A stretch of 64,000 nucleotides of DNA from Heterodera schachtii (taxonomy: Eukaryota > Nematoda > Chromadorea > Rhabditida > Heteroderidae): contig SIJG01000023.1 in the NCBI GenBank assembly GCA_023374025.1, forward strand, positions 214,197 through 278,196. The letters run 5' to 3'. Below are positions 21,601-31,809 of the stretch, in pieces. Below the pieces are notes generated by a model that was not told the DNA's origin, made no database searches, and saw nothing but the letters and a program-made list of their open reading frames with translations. Within the stretch, counting starts at the first letter, position 1. Every line of letters starts with the position of its first letter. The translations under genes were made by a program, and so were the position numbers.

Positions 21601-24600
21601 GGAGATTTCCTCAAATGATGATGTGATCGAGTCTGATCACAGCATCTACAGTGAGTGATCAGCTAGTTGATAGAGAGACAGAGTGCCATTGTTTAATTAC
21701 AGTAGAGAGGACTCTGACAGTATGCCCTATAAGCATTCATTGGATTTTCTTTTGTCCCGCCCGAGCCCTGGCACACAAATTCTTGAATTACTTAGACTTT
21801 TCTGTTGGTCGCTTCTTAGCAGTACCTACAGTATCCTAGTGCATTATTTTTTGAGAATATCTATACAGTAATGATGGGCATTTACAGTAACCAAATCTCA
21901 ACAGTAATTATCAATTTGGCAACAATTTTCCCAATTTTTCAGGTGTGGCCTGGATGGTTTCTCTGCTCATCTGTTTCCCGCCATTGCTCGGCTGGCGACC
22001 GAAAAGGGTGAGTTTATTTGAAGAAAAAAAAACTCCAAAACAAAATGGCATTTGCCATTTTTAAAGGCACATAATTTTTGGGATTTTCGTTAGGCCCTTA
22101 ACTTTGACCTGGGGTTTTCCTGGGTTTTTTATAGGAGTTTATTAGGGCTCGACCTGGATTTTCCTAATTTTGATTATGCTCCTGAACCTAGGGGTTTCCT
22201 GGATTTTTTATAGGAGTTTTATTAGGGCTAAACCTAGATTTTGCTAGAAATACCCTTACAAAATTGGCCAATTTTAAACCAATATTTCAAAAAAAAAAAC
22301 CCCAGGCACATGCTCTATTCGGCTGTTTGGCTGCCACCTCGATTTTTTAAGGGCCTGGCTCATAGGATTTTTTTTCTCGAAAATACAGGCCCAAGTGAAG
22401 TCATTTTCAAAATTTCTGTCTTATTTTTTTTCAAAAAATATTTTTATTTTCAAATAATTTTTTTGTTTTGCCAAATTTAATTAAAAAATATATTATTATT
22501 TTTTAAATGCAATTTCAGTGGCGGGGAGAGAAAATTACATTTGAAAAAAAAACTAATTTGCGAACTGTGCTGTTGTTGCTAATGAAGTCACTAAGAGGGG
22601 GCATAGGGCATACTGTAGGGGCGAGGAAAGTGGCGGAAGTTGTTGGCAATTAGAGCCCCGGGGGGGCGACCGGCGGGAAAACCCCGCGGGGGGGGGGGGT
22701 CATTAAATTAGCTGGGAAAAGCCCCTGCGGGGGCGGCGGTGGAAAGCATTGAAAAAATAACACTAATAATGTTCACAGGCGGACTTTGATGATTAAAAGG
22801 CGTAATTAAATAAAAATTTAATTAAAAAATGGTTCAACAAATTTTAAATGGGGAAAAAAAGCTACAGTATGCAGCATGCACATAAATCTGAAATGCTACT
22901 GTAACCAAATGGATTATTTATTGCCTCTGCTGAGCTTTGTTGACCTTAATTACCTAGTTAAATATCTCTAATTTCACTACAATGGTCAGCTGGAAAATGC
23001 ATTTACAAATTAGCGTGGCCTCGATTTTCGATAATTTTTGAAAAATATTAAATTTAAATCCAAAAATACACCGAAACGACCAATTTTGGAAAAATTCTGT
23101 TAATGATCACAATTAATTTACATTCCGGCCCGATCATTTTTCCGTAAAAATAAAATGGATTAAAAAATGCCAAAAAAATTTAAAAAAAATACTTTCCCAT
23201 TTAATCATCTAAAAAGCGACACGCAAATTCACTGGCAATTCGAAATCCCAAAAAAGGATTTGCTTAAAATGACTGTGTCCCCATTTTACCGTAGGAATGG
23301 CAAATTGTGCCGCTTTTTGTAATTTTTTGGCACCAAATATTAAATAATTCCCCAAATTTTGTTCAGCGTCCCGGCGAATGTACCGTATCCACCGAGTTGG
23401 ACTACGTACTGTACTCCTCGCTGGGCTCCTTCTACATCCCGGTGGCTATCCTCGTCGTGGTGTACATGCGCATTTACATGATCACCAAGCGGCACAGTCA
23501 GCAGCGACTGAAGGACACCCAACGGATGGGCCAAACGCTGTGCCAACTGACGAGTGGCGGCGGCGGTGGAAGCGGTGCCAATGCCAAAAACAGCAACAGC
23601 AGAATGGGCCCGGCGGCAATGATCACGGCACATCGGGTGGCCGAGGCTGGCGGTGGTCGTGCCAATAGTGGCGGCCGATCGGAGCCCAAACGGCAGATCA
23701 AGTGGGTGCTTGGGGGGATGGGGTATTTACATAACTGATCAAAGCAGAGAGAGAGAGGAGAGAGGCAGTGAGAGAGAGGGAGAGAGTGTGTGTGTGTGTG
23801 AGAGAGAGTCAGAGAGAGACAGAGAGAGAGAGAGAGAAAGAAAATAAAAAGTAAATTATTTATACAAAAATTTAAAAAATTTATTTAATTTGAAAGGGGA
23901 AAGAGTAGGCGATAATGAAAGGACAGGGATGAAAAAAAATACGAGAGAGTACAGAGAGTGGGAGTGAGAGCGAGCGAGAGTCAATGAGAGGAGAAAGAAG
24001 TGGTCGTCGGCGTGCGACGACATGATGACCACCTGCTGCTGCCTCCACCCCCCCCCCCCACTTTCTCCCCCTGTCTTTCACTCACTCACACACTCTCTCA
24101 TACGTTTTCCTCTTCCGGAAGCACTCTCTTTCGTCCGTCTTGTTTCTTTTCCTCCACTTCTCCCTCTTCGTTTACGCTATTTTCCCCCATTTTTTCATAT
24201 CTCTGCTCTAAAAAGTCAATTTTGGTCGCTTAAAATACGACCTATACGTTTTCGATGCTGCCGGTTCCATTTCCGGAACCCATTTTGCTGTTCCGGCATC
24301 GCTTCTCGGCCTTTTGGCTAAGATCAAAGTGTAGTGATTTTTGCTCCGAAAAATATTATTTTTCTTTTATTCCACAAAATAAAACACTTTGTTCTGTTCC
24401 CCTCTGCCCGTCCTCAACTCCGTCTGCCCAAATATTTGCCTATTTTCCTCACTTGACCAAAACAATCAATACTTATTGACACCGCCAATGCATGACCCTT
24501 CCAATTCCACTGCCCAATCCGACCCAAATATCGACCTGTCGGTTGGCAGTGCTCAAAATCGTACTGAGCAAGGCGATGAAAGTGGCGAACTTGGCGAAGA

Positions 24601-27600
24601 GGACGTAGCTCACCAGTACGTCCTTGGAGTGCCAATTGCCCTGCCTTTGCCATGTCGGTTTTGCGCTGGCCGATCATTCAACACTCACGCCGGACTATCA
24701 AAGCATTTGAAGAAGGACCACACACCGCAAAACACATGGCATTTGGCCTTCCGCTGCCATGGCTGCCGACAAATTTTTGCGCAATTGAGGGCATGCAATG
24801 CTCACCAGAAGAAGTCGGCACAATGCCAAGGCGCACAGCCGATCCAAGAGGAACGGCACCAACCACAGCACGCGAATGTTGTTCGCCAGGTCCGACCGCG
24901 GGCTCCTCGCCTCCAGGAGCCCGTTTCCCCGGCTCAACCCGCTGCTGCGGATCAGTCCGGGACCACTCCCAGCGGTACGGGGGCACGGACAGACCGCATG
25001 CAGTGCCGGCGCGAATCGGATGTACCGTCTGGTCGTTCGACCCCGCCTGCATTGGTTGCACAACGGCACTCGGCAGGCACCGCCTCGCCAAACGGAAGTG
25101 ACCGAAGCGCACAAACAGCGCGCAGCCGTACCGCCCGCCAGAGCCAAACACCGCCAGCACATTTGGTCGCCAATGCTCAACCTGAACCGCACGACAACCA
25201 AACTGGTCCGGTGGTCGCTCAACGGCAACAAAATGCACAACAACGCGAATGGGTTCGGCGGTTCAATGCGGTGGCAAACGCCGAGCAGCTTGACGACCTG
25301 TTGGACGAGTTCACCAACGCAGTCCGACAACAGGCACAAGTGGCATTCACACAACGGCCCGCTCAACAACAGCAAAGGCCAAGACCGCCACCGAACCAAC
25401 ATGGCAGACGCCGAAACCATATGAATGCCGATGCCGGTCCGCCATTTGACCCCGTCGCCGCCGCTCGCATTCAAAAGCTGTACCGCGCCTCACGCGCTAG
25501 AGCGTACCGGGAGATCACTGAGCAGGCGTCACCGCTGTGCCAGCTCTCGGCTGAAGTGCTTCATGAGCATTTCACAAGTGTATTCGGCCCCAGCCCGCCT
25601 GTCGCTGAGCAAATGCCCAACTCCGTGCCATTCTTCGAACCGCTCGCCGACAACAGCCCGTTCACAGCCAACTTCAACAACAACGAAGTCTCAGAGCGGC
25701 TCAAGCGGTGCAGCAACACCGCACCCGGACCCGACAACATCCGCTACGCGGTTTGGAAAAAGTTTGACCCCGGCTGCCACATTCTCACCGCCATCTTCAA
25801 TGCCGCCAAACAACAACAGCACATTCCAACGAGCTGGCGCCGCTCAACGACAGTGCTCATCCACAAAAAAGGAGCCCGCGAGGACGTGAACAATTGGCGG
25901 CCAATTGCACTGTCGAACACGCTCGGAAAGCTGCACTCGGCTGTGCTCGCAAACCGGTTGGCACAATGGGCTATCCGAAACAAGCGGATTAGCCAGGCAC
26001 AAAAGGGCTTTATGCCCGTCGATGGTTGCTCGGAACATAATTTCATGCTCCAAAGCATTCTTCAGGATGCCCGCAGAGAGCGAAATGAATGTGCCATCGC
26101 ATGGCTCGATTTGACAAATGCGTTCGGCTCCATCCCACACGAAGTGATCTTCCGATCACTCAAATGGTCCGGCCTCGACAATACAACAGTCAACACCATC
26201 AGACTACTGTACAACAACAACGCGACCCAAATACGGCACACAGGCGGCCTCACTGACGACATCACCATCCGCGCAGGCGTCAAGCAAGGGTGCCCTCTGA
26301 GTCCGATCATCTTCAACCTCGCACTCGAGCCCATCCTTCGCGCACTTGACAGCCAAAACATCGGCTACCAAATCGGCGGTCAAACAACATCGACATTGGC
26401 CTATGCCGACGACCTGGTGCTTGTGTCCAACAACACACAACAACTCCAACAAATGTTAACCACAACCGGACAAATTGCTGATTGGGCCCATCTTCGGTTC
26501 AATCCAAGAAAGTGCGCGACGTTGGTCATCGATGGAAAGCGCAGGATTGCCCAGCCGACAACATTTACCATCCAAGGCGGACAACCACCTCCAATGAACA
26601 TCGATCAGCACTACGAACATCTCGGCGTTCCGACCGGTTACCAAAGAGCACAATCCGCCGACCACATCATTCAGCGAATGTCCGACCATGTCGACAAAAT
26701 TGACCGATCACTGCTCGCCCCGTGGCAAAAATTTGATGCAGTAAACACTTTCGTTCTGCCATCAATCGCCTTCCATCTCAAAAATGGGGAAGTACGCAAA
26801 GCCCCGCTGAATGCGCTGGACAAAAAGATCGTCCGTGCGGCAAAGCGGTGGTTGAACCTCCCGCAGCGTGCCGGAACAGAGCCGCTTTACTTGAGCAATA
26901 CCATGGGAGGTCTTGCACTGACACCGCTGAACGCCCTCGCCGACCTGAGCCAAATTGTTCATGGCCTGCGGCTCCTCACCTCCCGCGACTTGGCCGCAAC
27001 AACAATGGATTTGCTCTGCACCGTCGTTGCCAAGCGTCTGCGCCGGGCCCCACGACAACACGAATTGGCCAAGTACCTCAACGGCTCGATGGACGGCGAC
27101 ATGAACAACGAGTCAACAGACATTTCTTCGACCTGGACGCGGCTCAGAACGGCAACGAGGCGACTGCGGACAAAAGTTGGCGTCGAATGGGCAGTCAACG
27201 ACGGCTCAATGCAACTGCTCCTGAACGGGTGCCAAGTCCAACCGAAAGCGGCCGAATTCTGCCTGCGGTCAGCCATCCGCGACTTCTACCACCGCCGCCT
27301 GCTGTCCAAGCCAGATCAAGGGAAGGCACATAGTGTGACAAGCGTTAGTGCCGCCTCAAATCACTTTCTAGCCCACGGCAACTTCACCCGGTTCGCCGAC
27401 TGGCGCTTCATCCACCGAGCCCGCCTCGGCTGTGTCCCACTCAACGGCACGAGACGGTTCGGCCAACCGAACAACAAACAATGCAGGCGTTGTGGTTTCG
27501 GCAACGAAACGCTCCCACACGTGCTCTGCCACTGTCCACCGATGCTCGCCACCATTGGCCGTCGCCACAATGTGATCATGGAACGCCTGGTCAAAGCCTT

Positions 27601-30600
27601 CCGACCACCAGCAACAACTGTCGTCCGAGTCAATCAAACGGTGCCAAACTTCCCCAACAACGTTCGGCCCGACATCTTGGCCATGGACAACACGCTCAAA
27701 ACCGCATTGATCGTCGACGTCTGCATGCCATTTGAGAACCGGTACGGCGCCTTTGAAGCCGCACGAAACGAAAAGCGGCGCAAATACGACGAACTGGCAC
27801 AACACCTTCGGCAACAGGGCCTGACTGTGTTCTTGGATGCGTTTGTTGTTGGCCCGCTCGGTGGGTGGGACCCCCACAATGAATTGGTCCTAAACAGAAT
27901 GCACATTGGCCAACACTACCGGCACTTGATGCGCAAACTCATGGTGTCCGAGGCAATCAAATGGAGCCGAGACATTTACGTCGAGCACATCACCGGCACA
28001 AAGCAGTACAACGACTGGCCAATGGCAGAAAATGGAGAGGGAGACGAATAGAGGGGCCATTTCCCATTTTCAAATTTCCCTGTGCCAACAGAAGCGATTC
28101 ATTTATTTTTGTCCGTCATTTTTGCCTCATTTTCACATCTATTTCTCACAATGGATCTCTCATTTGTCTCTTTACTCACTCTCGCAAATCTCTACGTGCA
28201 CTGACCCGGTTGACCGACAGTTTCTCATTCATTTGATCACCAAAATCATTTATTTGTTTTTTCCAAACATTCTCTCAAATAAACTCTTATCTGTTCTTTA
28301 CGGCTTAATCTCCGTAACGACCCCTACCGGGGTCAAAGAGATTAACCAATTTTTGGAAAAAGGTCGTAGCAGGGGGCTTGCCCCCTCTCGACCGCGCGTC
28401 GGCCCGGTATTGCACTTACCTCCGGGAGCGGCGCATCTCCCCCGCGGGGGAGATCAAAAGAGCAAAAGCATTGGAAAGCAATTCAAATCCCAGGGGATTG
28501 ATTCTTCAAAATTTCGCCCGAATAATTTTTGGAAATTAAAATCAATTAATATTTTTTGAAGAGCTTTGTTTATGTCATCCCATGCACATATCATTCATCT
28601 CCTGAACTAAATTGCAATTACAAAAAATTGCTGTCCGAATTGAAATCAAATAACAAAATAGAAATTTTTTTAATTTGGCGGCTCCTCTGTAGGTTGCCAC
28701 TGATCAAATGATTTTTTAATTTAAAATTAAATAAAAATAAAAATTGTTAAAGAGTAAGAAAGATTATCTCAGGTAAAAATATCTGTTAAAATATTTTGGG
28801 TATTCCTTTTTTGTATTCCTGGAAAAATTGGTTGCAATTTCGAGTCGAGAAGAAATTGGATATTTTTGTGCTAATCCAAACTTTTTTTTGATGAAAAGCA
28901 CCAAAACTCAGAGATTTTTTTGAAATTAAAAATTTGGTATCATTTTACAGCCGATTTTTGTATTCATTTTTTGTATAAGTACAGGTTCAGCCGGAGCATT
29001 CCACTGTCTGTGGATGACATGTCATCGACGGATCCGTCCACGTCAGTGTGGCAAATGCCCACAACAACAGCGGCGGGTGCCAACACTGCCAAGGCGGAGG
29101 AAAAGCCGCCGGAATCGAATGCCGTGCCGAAAACGATGGCATCGACAATGGCATTGCGCAATGGTGGTCAGCTGCAGATGAACAACGGCGGAAACTCAAC
29201 AAAATCGGCAGCAACAAACGGTGCCGTCGTCAACCATTCCAAGCAGTACCAGGAACAACTGCTGGAGCAACAACGGAGAGCGAGGGAGGCGCAGAGCAAC
29301 GACGACTCTAACGAGTCGGCCGCAACAACAACAATGGCATATGATGAGGAGCTGCTGCAGCACAACCACCACAATTTGAAGCAGGACAGGGGAGAGGAGG
29401 AGGAGGGCGAGGAGGACAACAGCAGGCGAAGACAACTGCTCAGGGAACAATGCTTCAAGGTGGGGGAGGGTGGAATGGCATGGCACGGACTGGTCGAGAG
29501 TCTCGAGACCGGAAGAATTGATTTTGATCGATTGAGAAATGTGAGTGATCTGGCAGGCAAATATGTTAAGTGTATGAGTGTTTTAAAGCATTTCTCGGGT
29601 TTGCACAGTCGAAAGTCGCAGGAATGGCCAGAGGAATGAATGCTGTGGCCGAGAGTCTCGAGACAAAAGAGCGATAATTAAAAAAAAACTGCAAAATTTC
29701 CGAGTCGAGGCCCGAAAATTGGGAAAAAGACTCGGGCATAATCACAATGGCTTTTATTTCTTTAATTGCTAAACCACTCCCGGTGGGAAAAAATTGGAAT
29801 TTCTAAAAAGAAATGGCTTTTCAGCAGCCCTACAAAAAAGGCACTGTTGGGCCACCGACAAAATTGGCACTTTTCTCTCGATGGTTCCGCAAAGGGTGCA
29901 CCGACGACAGCTCGGCACAAATTGTGCGCATGCGCAGTTTGGAGAAGCGGAAACGGCGGCTTAAAGTCAGTGGGCGGGGGGCGGGGCGGCGATAAAAAAA
30001 TACTTTTTTTTTAATTTTGCATTTGGCAAAATTAAATTTTCAAAAAAAAAATTTCAGGCCAAAGAAAGGCAGGCCACGTTGCTGCTCGGCCTCATTCTGT
30101 TCGCGTTCATTGCCAGTTGGATGCCATTTTTTGTGAGCATATTTACGAACTAATTAATCGTTTGATAATTAGGCAGCCAAAATGGATTTTATCGGAAAAA
30201 ATTGTAAAAAAACGATGGAGATAAAGCCGGGATAAATGTGTACAAAAGACATACGAGATACAGTACAAATAGGTGCCAAAAAAAGTTTGTGGAAGTAAGG
30301 CACATTCGAGAGTTTCTGAATGCATTTTTCGAAAATTAAAAATTTTAAATCATGTCAAGTAACAAAAAAAACAAATTCAAATTGAATTTTTTTAATAATT
30401 TCTTCATTAGGAGCAGGAATTAAAAAAATTTTTAAAATTCCTGGCAAGTATTTTTTCATATACCGTATTTTTTCTTTTTATCCCCCCGGGGGGGGGGATT
30501 ATTTTCAAACTCCTCAGAAAGTGGGGGGGGGGTGATAATTAGAGACGGGGGGATTAATGGAGACGGTGGGATTATTTTCAAACTCCTCAGAAAGGGGGGG

Positions 30601-31527
30601 GGGGGTAATTGGAGACGGTGGGATTAATGGAGACGGTGGGATTATTTTCAAACTCCTCAGAAAGGGGGGGGGGGGGGGTAATTGGAGACGGTGGGATTAA
30701 TGGAGACGGGGGGGGGGATAAAAAGAGAAAATACGGTAAACACACGCATTCTGCATTTATATTTTTTAGCAGGAATTCAAATTTAAAAAATTGATCATCA
30801 GAATTCGCGGGTTTACGATTATTATTTTTTTAAAATTACGGTATCGTAACCAATCCATTTATAATGCCCTAACAAATAAGAAGAATTGAAGAAAATACGG
30901 AAATTTGTGCAGATAATGTACGTGCTCAACGCGTTGCACATTTACACGCCTACGGTGGTGTTCAAATTCTTCTTTTGGCTTGGATACTGTATGTCATTCA
31001 AAAAAACGGTTACGGTATCTTTTATTAAAGAAAAATTTTATTCAGGTAACAGTGCCATCAACCCAATCATCTACACTTATTTTAATCGGTAAACAAAGCA
31101 AAATTGCACCTATTAGTGAAATGGGTGAAAAAAATTATCTACCGTAACGGGGGGGGGGGGAGGGAAACGGTAGTTTTTTTCGATTTTCTTTTTAAAATTC
31201 ATTTTGTTATACTGTAAGGGCAAAATTTTACAAAATTAATAAAATGGATTTTTTGTAAATTTTTCAAAGGTCTAAAATTAAAACGGAAAACATAAAAATT
31301 TAAATTTTTGTAAAAATTTAGGCTATTTCAAGAAATTTTCAGGCATAAAACCCGAAATTTTTGCACCAAAAATAGGAAATATATAAATCCAAAAAAAAAA
31401 TATTTTAGTTTTTTTTTTGAAATTTGTCGTTTTTTTCAGCGAATTTCGTCGCGCTTTGCTCAGGCTAATCCGGCGGCACCAGCACCGTTTCCAATTTCTT
31501 GAACGATTCTCCCAACACGAACCATGA
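18603..31527 (+). CDS. Biogenic-amine GPCR (alpha2-adrenergic/octopamine-like)
   Basis: Exons by splice phase: about 18603-18866 (His/Asn/Gln-rich N-terminus, start codon not resolved), 19372-19498, 19793-19884, 20602-20681, 21215-21373, 21943-22007, 23367-23701, 28985-29540, 29825-29965, 30058-30132, 30913-30988, 31046-31088, 31440-31527. Rhodopsin-class landmarks: TM1 GN ([10 protein letters not shown]); TM2 [17 protein letters not shown]3 [10 protein letters not shown] with the amine-binding Asp, then [12 protein letters not shown]5 [17 protein letters not shown] with paired Ser; TM6 [12 protein letters not shown]7 [13 protein letters not shown]. The third intracellular loop is very long (about 300 residues, acidic and Gln-rich). 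TM3 and the [10 protein letters not shown] stretch before TM7 resemble alpha2-adrenergic receptors, so an octopamine receptor (octr-1-like) is the best guess; a dopamine D2-like or tyramine receptor is possible. The 5.3-kb intron 7 carries a U2 gene with a retrotransposon, same strand. Confidence 0.82.
20442..20590 (+). repeat. 25-bp tandem repeat, about 6 copies, next to a splice acceptor
   Basis: Nearly identical units GGGTAGTAAATTTGTAAATT(TCATT) repeated head to tail, ending about 12 bp before the acceptor of the GPCR TM2 exon (20602). No unique spacers, so not CRISPR. Confidence 0.92.
23742..23850 (+). repeat. GA/GT microsatellite
   Basis: GAGA- and GTGTGT-rich stretch in GPCR intron 7, about 40 bp after the donor. 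A similar GAGAGCGAGCGAG tract precedes the second U2 copy at 61250. Confidence 0.85.
23965..24297 (+). promoter_or_regulatory. Upstream region of U2 snRNA copy 1 (duplicated)
   Basis: About 333 bp strongly similar to 61256-61588, the upstream DNA of the uninterrupted U2 copy. Best-conserved blocks: GTGGTCGTCGGCGTGCGACG far upstream, TACGTTTTCCTCTTCCGGAA about 190 bp upstream, and a proximal block in the last 65 bp (ATACGTTTTCGAT, TTCCGGAACCCATTTTGCTG, TTCCGGC) that is the best candidate for the proximal sequence element. Similarity of upstream DNA implies the whole gene, not only the transcript, was duplicated. Confidence 0.65.
24298..24335 (+). ncRNA. U2 snRNA, 5' part (gene split by retrotransposon)
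   Basis: The first 38 nt of U2: ATCGCTTCTCGGCCTTTTGG through GATCAAAGTGTAGT. It breaks off inside the branch-site recognition sequence GTAGTA, after GTAGT, and continues at 28289 after 3953 bp of inserted element. It is identical to 61589-61626. This copy cannot give a normal U2 RNA unless the insert is removed. Confidence 0.95.
24336..28288 (+). mobile_element. Site-specific non-LTR retrotransposon in U2 snRNA gene (RLE class)
   Basis: 3953 bp inserted between U2 nucleotides 38 and 39. Removing it restores the sequence seen at 61589-61776 with no base lost and no target duplication visible. Same orientation as U2. It has a 152-nt 5' UTR, one ORF (24488-28051) and a 237-nt 3' UTR ending AAATAAACTCTT with no poly(A) or microsatellite tail. 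Its domain order (C2H2 fingers, RT, CCHC, restriction-like endonuclease) places it in the R2/NeSL/R4/Utopia assemblage. Target and enzyme class together point to Utopia. The element is clearly more GC-rich than its AT-rich surroundings. The unbroken ORF and clean ends suggest recent insertion. Confidence 0.93.
24488..28051 (+). CDS. Retrotransposon polyprotein: zinc fingers, RT, RLE endonuclease
   Basis: 1187 residues from the first in-frame ATG ([10 protein letters not shown]); the frame is open back to 24389 but without ATG. Numbering from the 24389 frame: a C2H2 finger at C89-C92-H106-H111, a second CHGC...H finger at C123-C126-H139, and a Gln/Pro/Arg-rich linker. Reverse transcriptase spans about 480-730 with [12 protein letters not shown], motif [12 protein letters not shown] (D574), [10 protein letters not shown] and catalytic AYADDLVL (D674, D675). 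A CCHC knuckle is at C1032-C1035-H1044-C1049. The restriction-like endonuclease has RPDILAMD (D1095), LIVDVCMPF (D1110) and EKRRKY. Expected role: bind U2 DNA through the fingers, nick it with the RLE and copy its own RNA at the nick (target-primed reverse transcription). All catalytic residues look intact. No protease, RNase H or APE domain seen. Confidence 0.95.
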   Translation: MHDPSNSTAQSDPNIDLSVGSAQNRTEQGDESGELGEEDVAHQYVLGVPIALPLPCRFCAGRSFNTHAGLSKHLKKDHTPQNTWHLAFRCHGCRQIFAQLRACNAHQKKSAQCQGAQPIQEERHQPQHANVVRQVRPRAPRLQEPVSPAQPAAADQSGTTPSGTGARTDRMQCRRESDVPSGRSTPPALVAQRHSAGTASPNGSDRSAQTARSRTARQSQTPPAHLVANAQPEPHDNQTGPVVAQRQQNAQQREWVRRFNAVANAEQLDDLLDEFTNAVRQQAQVAFTQRPAQQQQRPRPPPNQHGRRRNHMNADAGPPFDPVAAARIQKLYRASRARAYREITEQASPLCQLSAEVLHEHFTSVFGPSPPVAEQMPNSVPFFEPLADNSPFTANFNNNEVSERLKRCSNTAPGPDNIRYAVWKKFDPGCHILTAIFNAAKQQQHIPTSWRRSTTVLIHKKGAREDVNNWRPIALSNTLGKLHSAVLANRLAQWAIRNKRISQAQKGFMPVDGCSEHNFMLQSILQDARRERNECAIAWLDLTNAFGSIPHEVIFRSLKWSGLDNTTVNTIRLLYNNNATQIRHTGGLTDDITIRAGVKQGCPLSPIIFNLALEPILRALDSQNIGYQIGGQTTSTLAYADDLVLVSNNTQQLQQMLTTTGQIADWAHLRFNPRKCATLVIDGKRRIAQPTTFTIQGGQPPPMNIDQHYEHLGVPTGYQRAQSADHIIQRMSDHVDKIDRSLLAPWQKFDAVNTFVLPSIAFHLKNGEVRKAPLNALDKKIVRAAKRWLNLPQRAGTEPLYLSNTMGGLALTPLNALADLSQIVHGLRLLTSRDLAATTMDLLCTVVAKRLRRAPRQHELAKYLNGSMDGDMNNESTDISSTWTRLRTATRRLRTKVGVEWAVNDGSMQLLLNGCQVQPKAAEFCLRSAIRDFYHRRLLSKPDQGKAHSVTSVSAASNHFLAHGNFTRFADWRFIHRARLGCVPLNGTRRFGQPNNKQCRRCGFGNETLPHVLCHCPPMLATIGRRHNVIMERLVKAFRPPATTVVRVNQTVPNFPNNVRPDILAMDNTLKTALIVDVCMPFENRYGAFEAARNEKRRKYDELAQHLRQQGLTVFLDAFVVGPLGGWDPHNELVLNRMHIGQHYRHLMRKLMVSEAIKWSRDIYVEHITGTKQYNDWPMAENGEGDE
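28289..28436 (+). ncRNA. U2 snRNA, 3' part (gene split by retrotransposon)
   Basis: Continues U2 from nucleotide 39: ATCTGTTCTTTACGGC, stem-loop IIa (TACGG...CCGTA), Sm site AATTTTTGG, and the 3' stem-loops ending near GCGCATCT. It differs from the uninterrupted copy by one T in the Sm site (five T here, four at 61691). Downstream DNA to about 28515 also matches the flank of the other copy. Confidence 0.95.
30463..30736. mobile_element. Tc1/mariner-type MITE with internal tandem copies
   Basis: Ends CCGTATTTTTTCTTTTTATC and its near complement GATAAAAAGAGAAAATACGG are flanked by TA on both sides. The interior is three roughly 60-90-bp repeats containing GGGATTATTTTCAAACTCCT and GGAGACGGTGGGATTAATGG, joined by long G runs. 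A TA target and a palindromic end fit Tc1/mariner MITEs. It lies in the GPCR intron between the TM6 and TM7 exons. The element at 32545-32660 is the same family. Confidence 0.75.
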
Positions 31528-31809
31528 AAATGCAAAGACACTCACTTTATTAATATTTTTATTTTATTTATACCGTATATTTCCCATATATTTTTGTTAT
31601 TTATACCGTATATATTGTACATACATTCAAAAAAAATTTTATATTTTACCATATCAACAAAGAAAGAAAAAAAATAAAATAAAATTAATCTATGAAATAA
31701 TTTATAAGCACTTAAAAAGATTTAATATCATTCAAAAAATTATTTTGAAAATTGAGAAGAAAGTATGAAATTTTATTGAAAATTTTAATTTTAATTTATC
31801 GCTTTGGTT

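Noticed and set aside
24678..25474. Long antisense and alternative-frame ORFs inside the retrotransposon
   Set aside because: GC-rich coding DNA keeps other frames open; only the plus-strand frame with RT and RLE motifs is meaningful.
24336..28288. R2-type rDNA element or spliced-leader (NeSL) target
   Set aside because: The flanks are unmistakable U2 snRNA on both sides, not 28S rDNA or SL RNA.
24298..28436. The insert as a U2-derived intron or a DNA transposon
   Set aside because: No GT..AG ends and no terminal inverted repeats or target duplication; the ORF encodes RT and RLE, so it is a non-LTR retrotransposon.
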